A stretch of DNA of 64,000 bases, from contig CM053326.1 of NCBI GenBank assembly GCA_028583605.1, positions 49,908,159 through 49,972,158 of the forward strand, written 5' to 3'. Within the stretch, counting starts at the first letter, position 1. Each line of letters opens with the position of its first letter. The DNA is from Dastarcus helophoroides (Eukaryota > Arthropoda > Insecta > Coleoptera > Bothrideridae). The notes under the pieces are model-generated. The model searched no databases. It saw only the letters and a program-made list of their open reading frames with translations, and was not told where the DNA came from. The translations under genes were made by a program, and so were the position numbers. Of this stretch, positions 1-10,995 are shown one piece after another.

Positions 1-1260
1 GACCTTTATCGAAATTTCGATTTTTTTCGCAAATTTCGACTTTTTTTCTCGAAATTTCGTCTTTTTGCTCGAAATATTTCAAAATTTCTACTTTTTCTCG
101 AAATTACGACGTTATTCTGAAATTTCGAATTTTTGCTCGAAATATTTCGAAATTTCGACTTTTTCTCGAAATTTCGACGTTATTTTCAAATTTCGACTAT
201 TTCGTCGAAATTTCGGCCTTAATCTGAATAGTTCGACTTTTTTCTCGAAATTAGGTTTTTTTTTCTCAATTTTAGACTTTTTTCTCGAAATTTCGACGTT
301 ATTTTCGAATTTCGACTTTTTTCTCAAAATTTCGGCCTTAATCTGAAAAGTTCGACTTTTTTGCTCGAAATTTCGTTTTTTTTTCTCAATTTTAGACTTT
401 TTTCTCAAATATCGACTTTTTTCTCGAAATTTTAACCTTAATATCGAAATTTCGAAATTTTTCTCGAAATTTCGGCTTTAAATTCAAAATGTCGACTATT
501 TTTCTAGAAATTTCGACTTTTTTCTCAAATTTCGACTTTTTTCTCGGAATTTCGACTTACGTTTTGCTGAAACTTCAGCTTTTTTTTCGAAGTTTCTACC
601 TTTTTCTCGAAATTTCGACTTTTTTTTTCAAATTCCGACTTTTTTCTCGAAATTTTGATCTTAATCGCGAAGTTTCGATTTTTTCTCGAATTTTCAACTT
701 TCATCTCGAAATTTCTAAAAAAAAGATCAAATTTTGCTAACTAAAAATAGCAATTATTGAACGCACCCTACTACAAACTGTCAAGATTGTTGGGAAAGAG
801 GAGTGGTGGGACGCAACTGTCATCTGCCTAATTTGATCATAGTGTAGAAATTTTGACTTATTCGAAAAAAAATTCGATATTAAAGTCGAAATTTCGACAT
901 TAGTCTCGGAATTTTAAGAAGAAAGTAGAAATGTCAAGAAAAAAAGTCGAATTTTTGAGAAAAAAAGTGGAAATTTCGAGTGTTAAGTTGAAATTTCGAG
1001 TTTAAAGTCGAAATTTCGAGAAAAAAAATCGAAATTTAAAAAAAAAACGAATTTTTGACAAAAAAAGTCGAAATCCCTAAACATTTTTTTTATAATCAGT
1101 GTACTTTTTACGCTTTTGTAAAATATCTAAATCTCTAAATATAATTTTTTTTAATCAATGCCTTTCTATGCTTTTGTAAAATGTCGACTTTAAACTCAAA
1201 ATTTCGACTTTTTTCTCGAAAATTCTACTCCATGTATACATATTTCAAGAAAGTCGAAAT
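1..1260. repeat. Degenerate TTTCGA array (with A-rich inverted part)
   Basis: 1-720 is T-rich with recurring ctcgaaatttcgactttt at roughly 19-20 base spacing. 840-1080 is the complement type (gtcgaaatttcgag). It cuts off at the window edge, so the full size is unknown. No conserved coding. Confidence 0.9.
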
Positions 1261-1299
1261 TTGGGGTAATAAAAAATTGAAATTACTGAACGTAGCCTA

Positions 1300-2048
1300 C
1301 TGCTAAGGGTCAATATTAAATTGTAAAATGGTTGGTGCATGTATTGGGAAGCCTTGAGCTCATTGCCAATTTTTATTAAAATGTCTACATGGCTATTTTG
1401 CTTATCATAAGCTCAATAGTTGGCAATTTTAAAAATTATTTATATGCGTAAATATACAATCAGCGGTTTTTCTACTGATATTTCAATTCGTATCATCGTA
1501 AATTTTTTGGGGAATATTCATTTCGGGGAGGGTCCGGACCCCTTGGACTCCCCCCCTGGCTACGTGCCTGAGCCAAGCTATCATCTTCAGAGGGATACTG
1601 GATATAAGATTTGTATTTCAATTTTTGATTATAACCAAGACCCCAAAAAAATAAGCATTATGAATTCAAATACTAAACAAAAAAAAAGTATACGTTCACA
1701 AATACTCAAGCGTGATGACGATATTTAAAGAACCAGAGAATTATTTTTATGCAGCAATATTCGTTTGTTACTCTGTTGGTTTTACCTAACCGCAAGAATC
1801 TGAAGTCCCATTAAAGCGAAGCGTGGCCTCCGACCAGGGGTAGTAAATTTACTTTATTAAAATAATAAGCTTCTCGTTCTTTAATGTATTCTGCTCTCTG
1901 TGGTTTCTCTTCAATTTGTTGATGACAATATAACAAAATTATTATCCTGGTTAAGAGCAAAGTTCGACGTTGAAAACCCGCACTGCCAAAGAGAAAATTG
2001 GGTTTTCTTAAGCGTAAGAATCTGAGAAGTCTCATTAAAACGAAGGAA
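1300..2048. other. Intergenic or intronic, nothing recognised
   Basis: No domain or splice structure seen. The frame at 1420-1728 contains a piece of foldback-A-like sequence (ctatcatcttcagagggatac at 1579) and is not considered a gene. Confidence 0.6.
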
Positions 2049-2300
2049 GCATCATCTTCAGAGAGATACTCTGACGATAATAGCTTGGCTATCGCAACGC
2101 GTTAGAGCAACCTCTGTTGTGTTTTTTAATCTTTGGAACGGACTGATCCTTGGTTATCTCCAAAAATTGAAATACAAAACTCAATCTCTCTGAAAATGAT
2201 AGCTTGGGAGTCGAAATGCGTTAGGGCAACCTCTGTTGTGTTTTTTTAATCTTTCTTGATTTCAGAGGACAAGATTTGTATTTCAATTCTTAATCAATTT
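2049..2300. repeat. Foldback A, degenerate copies
   Basis: Two partial units: ctgacgataatagcttggctatcg.. and ggaacggactgatccttgg.., then another with tctctctgaaaatgatagc. Family A units are about 145 bases, running from tatctctctgaagatg to the end ccagtccgttccaccaaa. Confidence 0.8.
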
Positions 2301-2436
2301 GTACTCAACTGATGTAATTTGACTGAAATCTTCTTCGTTTTGCTCAATGTCGTACTTTTCAAGAAATGACATCCTCTGAATAACGCTGCTGATGAATTAT
2401 TAATAGTTTGCTTTTAAAAATTGAATTACAAATCTT

Positions 2437-3165
2437 GTCCCCTGAGATTTGTATTTCAATTTTTGAAGACAACAAAGGACCAGTCCGTTTCAACAAAATA
2501 GTGCGTCTTTTGTAAAGAAAATATAACGAACTGATATGACATAAATGGCTACGGTCTTCTGGACTGAGTGTTGTATAGCGACGACTCAGATGCAGGTGTC
2601 TCGTGCAGAATCTACTAGACTAGAGGTTTTGCGTGATGGAAAACTTTTAGAAGCAGGTGTTAGATTATAAATATACGCACACCCCCGTGTTTCATTCAGA
2701 GTAGGATTCACTATAAGTATTCTACATCCAGTAGTTAGTGATTGATTTTGGTGGAACGGACAGGTCCTTAGTTATCTTCAAAAATTGAAATACAAATCTT
2801 GTCCCCTGAGATTTGTATTTCAATTTTTGAAGATAACCAAGGACCAATCCGTTTCAACAAAATAGTGTGCCTTTTGTAAAGAAAATATAACGAAGTGATA
2901 TGACAGAAATCGCTACGGGCCTTCTGGAGTGAGTGTTGTTATCGCGAAGACTTAGATGCAGGTGGCTAGTGCAGAATCTACTAGGCTAGAGGTTTTCTGT
3001 GATAGAAAACTTCTAGAAGCAGGTGTTAGATTATAAATATATGCACACCTCCGTGTTTCGTTCAGTGCAGGATTCAGTATTTTACATCCAGTAGTTAGAG
3101 ATTGATTTTGTTGGAACGGATTGGTCCTTGGTTATCTTCAAAAACTGAAATACAAATCTTGTCCC
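2437..3165. repeat. 364-bp direct tandem duplication with foldback A at its joints
   Basis: The block tttgtaaagaaaatataacg .. ccagtagttag(t/a)gattg occurs at 2509 and 2873. Each copy contains attataaatat(a/t) and later ttcagtg/ttcagag, and is bordered by foldback-A ends facing outward. It may be a short element with its own TATA-like box; no coding sequence. Confidence 0.8.
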
Positions 3166-3448
3166 CTGAAATCAAGACAAGTGATTAATCGCTTGTTATA
3201 TTACGTGCTGTTTTCTAGATTAAATAAAGTGTTTTAAATTGACGGCAACTTTTAAATCGTACCCAACAATACCATATCGATCGTAATTGTAGTGTTTTGA
3301 TTTTGTAGTTCTATTAAAAATATTTAACTTTTATTCAATATAAAACAACTTACTTCTTAAGAAACTAGAAGAAGCTGGGAAATTAATAAAATTTCTTCAT
3401 AGCGCCCAGTAAAAATTGCTTCAGGGGTGACCGCTTTGAAGGGATGTT

Positions 3449-3592
3449 TCTCTCTGAAGATGACAGCTTGGCTGTCGAAACGCGTTAGAGCAACCTTTGT
3501 TGTGTTTCTTAATCTTTTTTGGTTTCAGGGGACAAGTTATGTGTTTCAATTTTTGAAGATAACCAAGGACCAGTCCGTTCCATCAAACATAT
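3449..3592 (+). repeat. Foldback A, one complete unit
   Basis: tctctctgaagatgacagc through gaaacgcgttagagcaacc, tggtttcaggggacaag, gaagataaccaaggaccag to the end ccgttccatc. Taken as the reference for the family. The hammerhead-like core is at 3450-3490. Confidence 0.9.
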
Positions 3593-3700
3593 AAACTAAA
3601 TTATAAAGAAGCTCAAAATGACCCCTGCAAGCCCAAACGCTATGAAGGGGTTGTCAGTGATAAAGTTTTGTAATTATTTTAGCCAATCAACTATTTAGGT

Positions 3701-3868
3701 GGAACGGACTGGTCCTTGGTTATCTTCAAAAATTGAAATACAAATCTTGTCCCCTGTGTCACTATCTCTCTGAGGATAACTTGGCTCTAGAAACGCGTTA
3801 GAGCAATCTCTGTTGTGTTTTTTAATCTTTCTTGGTTTCGGAGGACAAGTTTTGTATTTCAATTTTCA
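3701..3868. repeat. Foldback A, two inverted partial units
   Basis: Starts ggtggaacggactggtcc, then turns at gtgtcactatctctctgagg into the opposite unit. Confidence 0.85.
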
Positions 3869-4084
3869 ATAAACAATTGTAAATAATTTCCTGTTTGTTT
3901 CTAAGTTGCGATATTTACCTAAAGTGAAGATAAATTATAAAAGCTTTGCGAATCCAATGTTGATGTTAAACGCTTTTGTTTCTATATAAATATTTATTCT
4001 GTAGCTATTTTTATTAGAATTTTATATTGAAATATAGTTTACACACATAAACAGAATATTAATTAAGTCTTCTCGGTGTATCAT

Positions 4085-4475
4085 CTTTGCGAAGTTTCGT
4101 TAATTCTATTCCTGCTGATTGGCATTTTCTTCGACAGTTGCTTCTTACAGACGTCTAAATTTTCAGTTGTCTCTTTTTTGTTAAGGAATGGCAATCTTTT
4201 ATAGATCGTTATTTCTGACGACGGGCCCGAAACGTTAAATTTAATTATCATTTATTTTTATCGTTAATTTTTACAATAGTTTTTAAGTGTTTTTTAGTGA
4301 GTGTTAAAAGTCACAAACAGCGATTGACAAACTAAGATCTGACGCAATCGCTGTTCGCAGCAATCTATAAAAGATTACCATTCCTTAATAAAAAAGGTAT
4401 AACTGAAAATTTAGACATCCGTAAGAAGCAACTGGCGAAGCATATGTCAATCAGCAGGAATGGAATTAATTAAGT
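4085..4475. repeat. Foldback C (about 115-base arms)
   Basis: Left arm 4090-4205 (gcgaagtttcgttaatt.. cctgctgattggcatt.. aatggcaatcttttat) and right arm 4360-4470 in reverse (ataaaagattaccattcc.. aatcagcaggaatgg). A hammerhead-like core follows the left arm at 4211-4240. Confidence 0.85.
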
Positions 4476-4479
4476 CGTT

Positions 4480-5045
4480 AAAAATCAAACAGTAAACATG
4501 TCTACATTCATCGATAAATGGCAGCTTTACAAATGAAATAAAATCTGTAGAAATATCAATTTTAAGAGAATTTTTAACACGAAATGGTTCAAATTATGCG
4601 TGTCAAGCTTACTATTAAGCATCATTCGTTCTAAAGATTGTTTCATTTCCGCTTCTATTTGCTTTTTATAGCCATCATTTAGAATTATTTTGATTCCTTT
4701 TTCGACTAATCACTGCTGGTACTTATCAGTTCGTAAGAAATTTCCAATTATTTGCATTTCACCCAAAATCGATCATCCTAGGCACAAGGCACTAGATACT
4801 AAGAGAAACGTTTCAGTGTCTCGCTGTTATAAGTTTCTGTTGGCGTAAACATTATTTGAAATTCGTATTCTAAAATTTAAACAAACTGATTCTTAGTAAG
4901 TTAATTCAAGAAGAACTGAAACAGGGTGTTCAACGAGGAATAGTACAATATCTCAGGAACAAAAGATGATTTAGGCAATCTGAAAATGTGTGTGTGTGTG
5001 TGTAAATTTGCAGGTACAAAAATTTTAGTTTTCTTTCTTCGTCGC
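4480..5045. other. Nothing recognised except the TG microsatellite
   Basis: AT-rich, no long open frame, no repeat family of the window identified. Confidence 0.6.
4988..5003. repeat. (TG)n microsatellite
   Basis: Eight tg units. Confidence 0.9.
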
Positions 5046-5057
5046 AAGGTTTTTTTT

Positions 5058-5211
5058 TAAGTTTAATTCACTCTCAAAGGGTACCCATATTATGCTTTCA
5101 AAACACTGCGAGTAGAATGCGCAAACAAGGATAAATGGCGATGAACCGTCTTCTTAAACAAGGATAGGTTGTTATTTTTGGGGAAAATTCCTTTCTGTAA
5201 CAAGTTCCATA
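5058..5211 (-). mobile_element. Jockey-type LINE 3' tail, fragment
   Basis: Matches the 3' end of the LINE seen at 29640-30925: the minus strand encodes the degenerate C-terminal ..NYNLSLFKK.. region, then the tail, ending near a poly-T run (5049-5057) that is the LINE poly(A) in reverse. Cut off at 5211 by the TRPgamma duplicate. Confidence 0.75.
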
Positions 5212-5460
5212 ACTTCTTCTAAATCACGATCCCACAGGACCCGCCTTCGAACATGGCGACAGGATGCACTTGAATAGACTGAAGCTCGCCATCAAATTGC
5301 GTCAAAAGAAGGTAACAAGCGGAACAGTGATTTTCCATCCTCTTGTTTGTCGCTGTTATGCTGTCCTGTAAAATTGGTTGGTCGTCTAAATTGGGATATT
5401 TTACAAAATTTTTTACACTTGTACACTGGGTGTTTCATTGAATTGTTAGCTGTAGACTAC
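5212..5460 (+). pseudogene. Displaced copy of the 3' part of TRPgamma exon 6 plus its intron start
   Basis: From about 5212 to 5311 the sequence repeats the last 100 bases of exon 6 ([20 protein letters not shown] region) almost base for base, keeps the GT donor at 5312, and continues with about 150 bases of intron matching 33949-34097 up to gctgtagactac. It is 28 kb upstream of the real exon, lacks the 5' half and acceptor, and is flanked on both sides by minus-strand jockey-type LINE 3' tails. Because it keeps intron, it is a DNA-level duplication, not a processed mRNA copy. Confidence 0.9.
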
Positions 5461-5489
5461 CTTTCTTTTTCTAACTTTAATCCAATAGC

Positions 5490-6030
5490 TTTTTTTAAAG
5501 TTTAATTCACTGGCAAAGGGTATCTCCATTATGTCTTCAAAGCACTGTGAGTAGGATGCAGAAACAAGGATAGATGGCGACGAACTGCCTTCTTAAACAA
5601 ACATAGGTTGTAATTTTTGGGGAAATTCCTTTCAGTAACAAGTTCCGTAACTTGGAAGTTCTATAGAAAAAAGAGTCTGCGTAGACAGAAGTCCTCACTG
5701 TATCAAGCTGGACCGCACAGGAATTTGCTGTCTCCAACTGTCTAGTACGCTTCAAGAATCTTGCCCTTGGAAAGATCAATCCTATTAGTTCCTACGAGCA
5801 TCTTCCATGTTAGTACTTGTAGAAAAGAGACAAGTCACCAACCGTACGCCTGTGCTCTAGTGTTTCGAAAGAATCTATCAGACTCTCGTCATCAATTAGG
5901 TGGATCGCTCTTCTTAGAATTGAATGCAAAAGAGCTAAAGTTTAGGGCTCAACTCCAAACATGAAAACAGTACTGGCTAGTGTTGGCCTAATTTGAGCTT
6001 TGTGTAGTGTTCATAGATGATGAGATGTAG
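5490..6030 (-). mobile_element. Jockey-type LINE 3' fragment
   Basis: The minus strand encodes the end of a LINE ORF2 (RARFLKRTRQLETANS, then ..[13 protein letters not shown]..), matching 30600-30900. The upstream part (5790-5990) continues into DNA encoding [15 protein letters not shown] sequence with stops. The tail ends at the T-run near 5490. Confidence 0.8.
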
Positions 6031-6928
6031 GTGGCACCATAGTAACAATGCCATACTGTTTATGGCTTATTTGAATTCCTTGTAACTTTCCTGACAACTA
6101 TTATTAAAACATCCATTAGCTTACCATGTGCAGTCCACCAAAGTAGTATACAGACTCTTAGGTATGTACTTTATGAAACAGCAGTGAAAAATTATTTGAA
6201 AATTAGTAACTTTAAGGCGGAGTAAAATTAACTTCTTTCTATAAATTTACGAGTACAAATACAACGGAAGTTGCATTTTATACATTTATTATATGTCATA
6301 ATCTTGCAAGAAAATATATTGCTTCTCATTTCGTCGTTATCTTTAATTAGGGAGATGTAGCTTTGCGAATAATAAAACTGCTGAAGAACAACCTATTTTA
6401 GCTTGCGTATATATGTGCTCTACTCGAGGATTTAGATTATTGGATGTTTATTGTGTTTTACTTTTCTACGAATTGCACATAACTCCGGAAGTATTACTGC
6501 ACCATTAGAGCGTTTGCAAAGTACCATAATTTCACCATTTATTACAATTGTCACATTGGTTTTGTTGTTGCTATATATAAAATGTATGGAAGACCTGCTC
6601 TTCTAATTAAATCTTAGTTTACACTGCGAAATTGAGGAGGACTGTCAACACTAAGAAAAAAAAAGTTATATTTTGAATGGGCCAACAAAAGAAATCACTA
6701 TATCATACATATAATATACCAAATCGTCATTTAAACACCAAATTGTCATTTAAACAAAATGTCTAAATTTTATTTCGTTAAATTCCTCCCTATAAAAAAA
6801 GATCCAAGGGTGAAATTGTTTTACAATTATTTAATGATTGACACCTACCTGTCCATCTCTTAATGTTGATGTCGAGATAGCTAACAATCTTAATCTAAGC
6901 TTGAATACAATAAGTCTGTTGGAACGAG

Positions 6929-6967
<39 letters not shown>

Positions 6968-7320
6968 ATACTTCCAAACGAGCAGGCAGAAAATACAAAG
7001 TTAACGAAACGGTAAAACATCAATAAAAAGGTTTAAAATACCGCTGACATATTGAACACAAAAACATCTTCGAGTTTTAATTGCTACTTACGTTTGGTCT
7101 TTTTCACAAAAATAATATCCAAAAATTATAACAAAAAAGTGATAACAAAAAATGAAACCAAGACGTGTAACGTTCACAAAATACAGACGATTACATTCGT
7201 CTATTACCATACCATCAGAAGTTCCAAATTCGGTATGATTAACCACGAGCATTCTTGGTTTTTGCTCTTTGTACCAAAAAAAAGTCACTTACGATTTTGA
7301 GAGGAGCGTTTACCGTTTTA
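6031..7320. other. Non-coding stretch
   Basis: AT-rich, only the TAAA microsatellite. Small frames at 7052-7300 and 7088-7288 overlap on opposite strands and have no recognisable motifs. Confidence 0.6.
6928..6970. repeat. (TAAA)n microsatellite
   Basis: About ten aaat/taaa units after ggaacgag. Confidence 0.95.
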
Positions 7321-9595
7321 AATATCAACCAGAGATCCCATACTGTCTCTGTCACCTTCGATATTCGTTATTAGTGATGCATAAAGCAAGATTTCTTGTT
7401 TTACTCGTTAACTTTTTGTTTTGTCTCGCTAAGGAAGACAAAAAGTTGTTTTACTGCTTGTCTTGCCAATTTCTTGTTGGGTTGATTCTTGTCTTGCTAG
7501 CAAGAGACTTGCTCTCACTTGTTCTTGTTGGTTTATTTGTACGTCAACCAAATATCCCATACTGCCTCTGTCACCTTCGTTGTTCCTTATTAGTGATGCA
7601 CAAAGCAAGATTTCTTGTGTTGCTTCTTAACTTCTTGTCTTGTCTTGCTAAGGAAGACAAGAAGTTGTTTTACTTCTTGTCTTGCCAATTTCTTGCTGGA
7701 TTGATTCTTGGCTTATTGACAAGAGACTTGCTCTCACTTCTTCTTGCTGGTTTGTTTTGCGCATAAGTAACAACAAAATAGGTTCAGATGAATTAACTGT
7801 TACACACTGAATTTGTCATCTGTAAAAGATGTAAAGACTAAACAAGACAAGAAGTTGTTTTACTTCTTGTTTTGCCAATTTCTTACTGGGTTTATTCTTG
7901 TCTTGCTAGCAATAGACTTGCTCTCACTTGTTCTTGCTGGTTTATTGATACGTCAACCATTTTAAATATCAATCAAAGATCCCATACTGCCTCTGTCATC
8001 TTCTATATTCGTTATTAGTGATGCACAAAGCAAGGCTTCTTGTTTTGCTCGTTAATCTCTTGTCTTGTCTTATTGAGGAAGACAAGAAGTTGTTTTACTT
8101 TTTGTCTTGCCAATTTCTTGCTGGGTTGATTCTTGTCTTGCCATCAAGAGACTTGCTCTCACTTCTTCTTGCTGGTTTGTTTTGCCCATAAGTAATAACA
8201 AAATAGGTTCAGACGAAGAAGAAGACTAAACAAGACAAGAAGTTGTTTTATTTCTTGTTTTGCCAATTTCTTACTGGGTTTATTCTTGTCTTGCTAGCAA
8301 GAGACTTGCTTTTAGTGCTCTTGCTGATTTATTGGTAGGTCTACCATTTTAAATATCAACCAAAGATCCCATACTACCTCTGTTACCTTCGTTATTCATT
8401 ACTAGTGATGCACAAAGCAAGATTTTTTGTCTTGCTTGTTAACTTTTTGTCTTGTTTTACTAAGGAAGACTAGAAATTGTTTTACTTCTTGTTTTGCCAA
8501 TTTCTTCTAGGGTTTATTCTTGTCTTGCTAGCAAGAGACTTGCTCTCACTTGTTCTTGCTGGTTTATTGGTACGTCTACCATTTTCAATATCAAACAAAG
8601 ATCCCATACTGCCTTTGTCACCTTCGTTATTCGTTATTAGTGATGCACAAAGCAAGACTTCTTGTCTTGCTCGTTAATCTATTGTCTTGTCTTACTAAGG
8701 AAAACAAGAGATTATTTTACTTTTTTACTTTTTGTCTTCTTGCTGGGTTGATTCTTATCTTGCTAGCAAGAGAGTTGCTTTCACTTTTTCTTGCTGGTTT
8801 GTTTTGCGCATAAGCAACAACAAAATATGTTCAGACAGAATTGACTGTGACACTCTGAATTTAGGAAGTACATCATCTGTAAAAGATGTAAAGACTAAAG
8901 AAGACATTGTCTTGCTTGTTAATCTCTTGTCTTGTTTTACTAAGGAAGATAAGAAGTGGTTTTACTTCTTGCTTTGTCAATTTCTTCTAGGGTTTATTCT
9001 TGTCTTGCTAGCAATAGACTTGCTCTCACTTGTTCTTGCTGATTTACTGGTACATCTACCATTTTAAATATCACCCAAAAATCCCATACTGCCTCTGTCA
9101 CCTTCGTTATTCGTTATTAGTGATTGCACAAAGCAAGATTTCTTGTCTTGCTCCTTAATTTCTTGTCTTGTTTTACTAAGGAAGACCAGAAGTTGTTTTA
9201 CTTCTTGTCTTGCCAATTTTTTGCTGCCTTGCTAGCAAGAGACTTGCTCTCACTTCTTCCTGGTGGTTTATTTGTTTTGCTCACAAGTAACAACAAAATA
9301 GGTTTAGACAAAATTGACTATGACACTTTAAATTTAAGAAATACATCATCTGCAACAGATGTAAAGACTAAACAGGACAAGAAGTTGTTTTATTTCTTGT
9401 TTTGCCAATTTCTCACTGGGTTTATTCTTGCCTTGCTAGCAAGAGACTTGCTCTTGCTTCTTCTTGCTGATTTATTTGTTTTGCGCATAAGCAACAACAA
9501 AATAAGTCCAGACAGAATTGACACACTGAATTTCAGAAGTATATCATCTATAAAAGATGTAAAGAGTAGACAAGACAAAAGGTTGTTTTACTTTG
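7321..9595. repeat. Tandem array rich in CTTGT / CAAGA motifs
   Basis: Repeated blocks share cccatactgcctctgtcacc, ttattagtgatgcacaaagc, acaagaagttgttttacttc, ccaatttcttgctgggttg and gctagcaagagacttgctc. The first block starts near 7331, 7553, 7976, 8362, 8598 and 9078, so the units vary between about 220 and 480 bases, with two internal types. A short relative lies at 10620-10760. The open frames across it (165 and 185 codons) repeat the same peptide and look like array artefacts. Confidence 0.9.
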
Positions 9596-9852
9596 AACAA
9601 AATAAAAAAAATAATTTTGTTGCAAAAATTTATGCTTGCTCCTTATCTGCTTTAAATTTCATGAGTGAAAGCATGTGTTGAATACCTTCAACGATGTTGA
9701 AGATGGAGTTGATGGATGATGGATGATGGAAGATGTTGATTCGACATTAAATCAATCAAAACGAAGCATCCTTTTCCTCATCTAACTAGACAAGAAGTTG
9801 ATAGATATTTTAAAATAACCGAGAGAATACAAATTCTCCTGATGGTGTAAGC

Positions 9853-10472
9853 CAGAGACTAAATAGACTGAACCTAACACGGTAAGCAGTAAAGCCAGTT
9901 GAAAGCCTGGCGAAAGCCTAGCTCCATCTAGCTCGCAATGCTCTCTTATTATTTGACAGACCTTTACGAAGATAACATCGGTTTTTTTAAAAGAAAATGG
10001 GCTGTAAATATAGGGAAGTGTATTGTGGATCATTGTTGAAACCTCAGTGAATACATTACTGAAGGAAAATCAAGAGTTTCATTCTTTGGGTAGGTAAAAA
10101 TAAAATATATAAAGCGTCGCCATTTCACTGCAATCATGACGTGTTTACAGCACCGGCTTAACAATATTGTACACAGGCGTCGCGTATTGAAAGAAAATCA
10201 TTTTACTATTAAACCAAGATGTCTTTGAAAATAGTTCTCCTGAACTTTTACCAAAAAGCACTTATAAAAATTATCCTATTGGTCCAAAAGCCCCTAATTC
10301 TAAAGTTTCATCTAAATCGTTAGAACCGTTACGCGGCAAGTTTCGTATTTATAAATTTTACTTAATCCGACCATATCAAAGAGTAGTGGAATGCACCTCC
10401 CCACTTCCCCGGATTTTAGCTTCAACTGTACGCATGAGACAACATTGAAACGTTCAGTCTATTTAGTCTCTG
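9853..10472 (-). mobile_element. hAT-type MITE, copy 1
   Basis: 620 bp with terminal inverted repeats beginning CAGAGACTAAATAG and ending in the complement. Flanked by a perfect 8-bp duplication GTGTAAGC (9845-9852 and 10473-10480), the size made by hAT transposases, and the CAG-A-G start fits hAT. No transposase inside; the small frame at 9782-10033 is not conserved coding. Strand is relative to copy 2. Confidence 0.9.
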
Positions 10473-10619
10473 GTGTAAGCTCTAAAATTCGTATTCACTG
10501 TTATCGCAAATGGTGAAGGATATTACATACTTTGTTTAACGATAAAAGGCATTCTCATCAGAGAAATCATTTTCTTGAGCATCGGCTCTTATAAAAAGAT
10601 ACTAAAAAATGGAAGAAAT

Positions 10620-10760
10620 CTTGCTTCTTAATAATTTCTGGACAAGAAATCTAGCTCTTGCTAAGAGTACTTCTTGTTTTGTTCTTGCTCACGCATTTCT
10701 TGTATTGTTCTTGCAGCAAGAACGAAATAAATCAAGATAAAAACAAGAAATTGGTAAAAC
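10620..10760. repeat. Short CAAGA/CTTGT-rich stretch related to the 7.3-9.6 kb array
   Basis: Contains ttgctcacgcatttcttg and ttcttgcagcaagaac, with the same word usage as the main array. Confidence 0.5.
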
Positions 10761-10840
10761 ACAATTCGTTAATAATGTTAAATTTATTCTAATGTCATTC
10801 ACTGTTGTTTCGATGGGTTAACTTAGTGTTTTCATTTCAG

Positions 10841-10995
10841 AAAGTGCGGCTGAAGATGAAGAAGAGACGAGTGAAGGGTTGGTGTCCTTAGAAAAATCTA
10901 AGGGCACCGACACATGTATTGATATACCTCGGATAGAATCCTCCACTGTTACAACATGTCTTTTGGAGAGACCCAACATCGACAAAAAAGTAAAG
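10841..10995 (+). CDS. Trpgamma: TRPgamma exon 1 of those visible (acidic N-terminus)
   Basis: The acceptor is ..ttcatttcag and the donor is AAG|gtatgt. Two bases complete a codon from an unseen earlier exon; 51 codons follow. The product is acidic (EDEEE near the start) and ends with [12 protein letters not shown]. It joins exon 2 in phase 0. Because it begins in phase, an upstream coding exon must exist beyond what I can recognise, probably 5' of the window or hidden in 1-10840. Confidence 0.75.

Noticed and set aside
1..1728. Several Phe/Ser/Arg-rich frames of about 80-100 codons in TTTCGA arrays
   Set aside because: Low-complexity translation of the degenerate repeat; the same occurs in every such array here.
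7269..9681. Hydrophobic Leu-rich frames of 165, 111 and 185 codons
   Set aside because: They repeat the same peptide with the tandem array and break wherever the unit length changes; treated as array artefacts, though flagged for testing.
9782..10033. Frame of 83 codons, with a similar one at 34817-35083
   Set aside because: Same hAT MITE in two orientations; the frames differ at their ends and no transposase motif is present.
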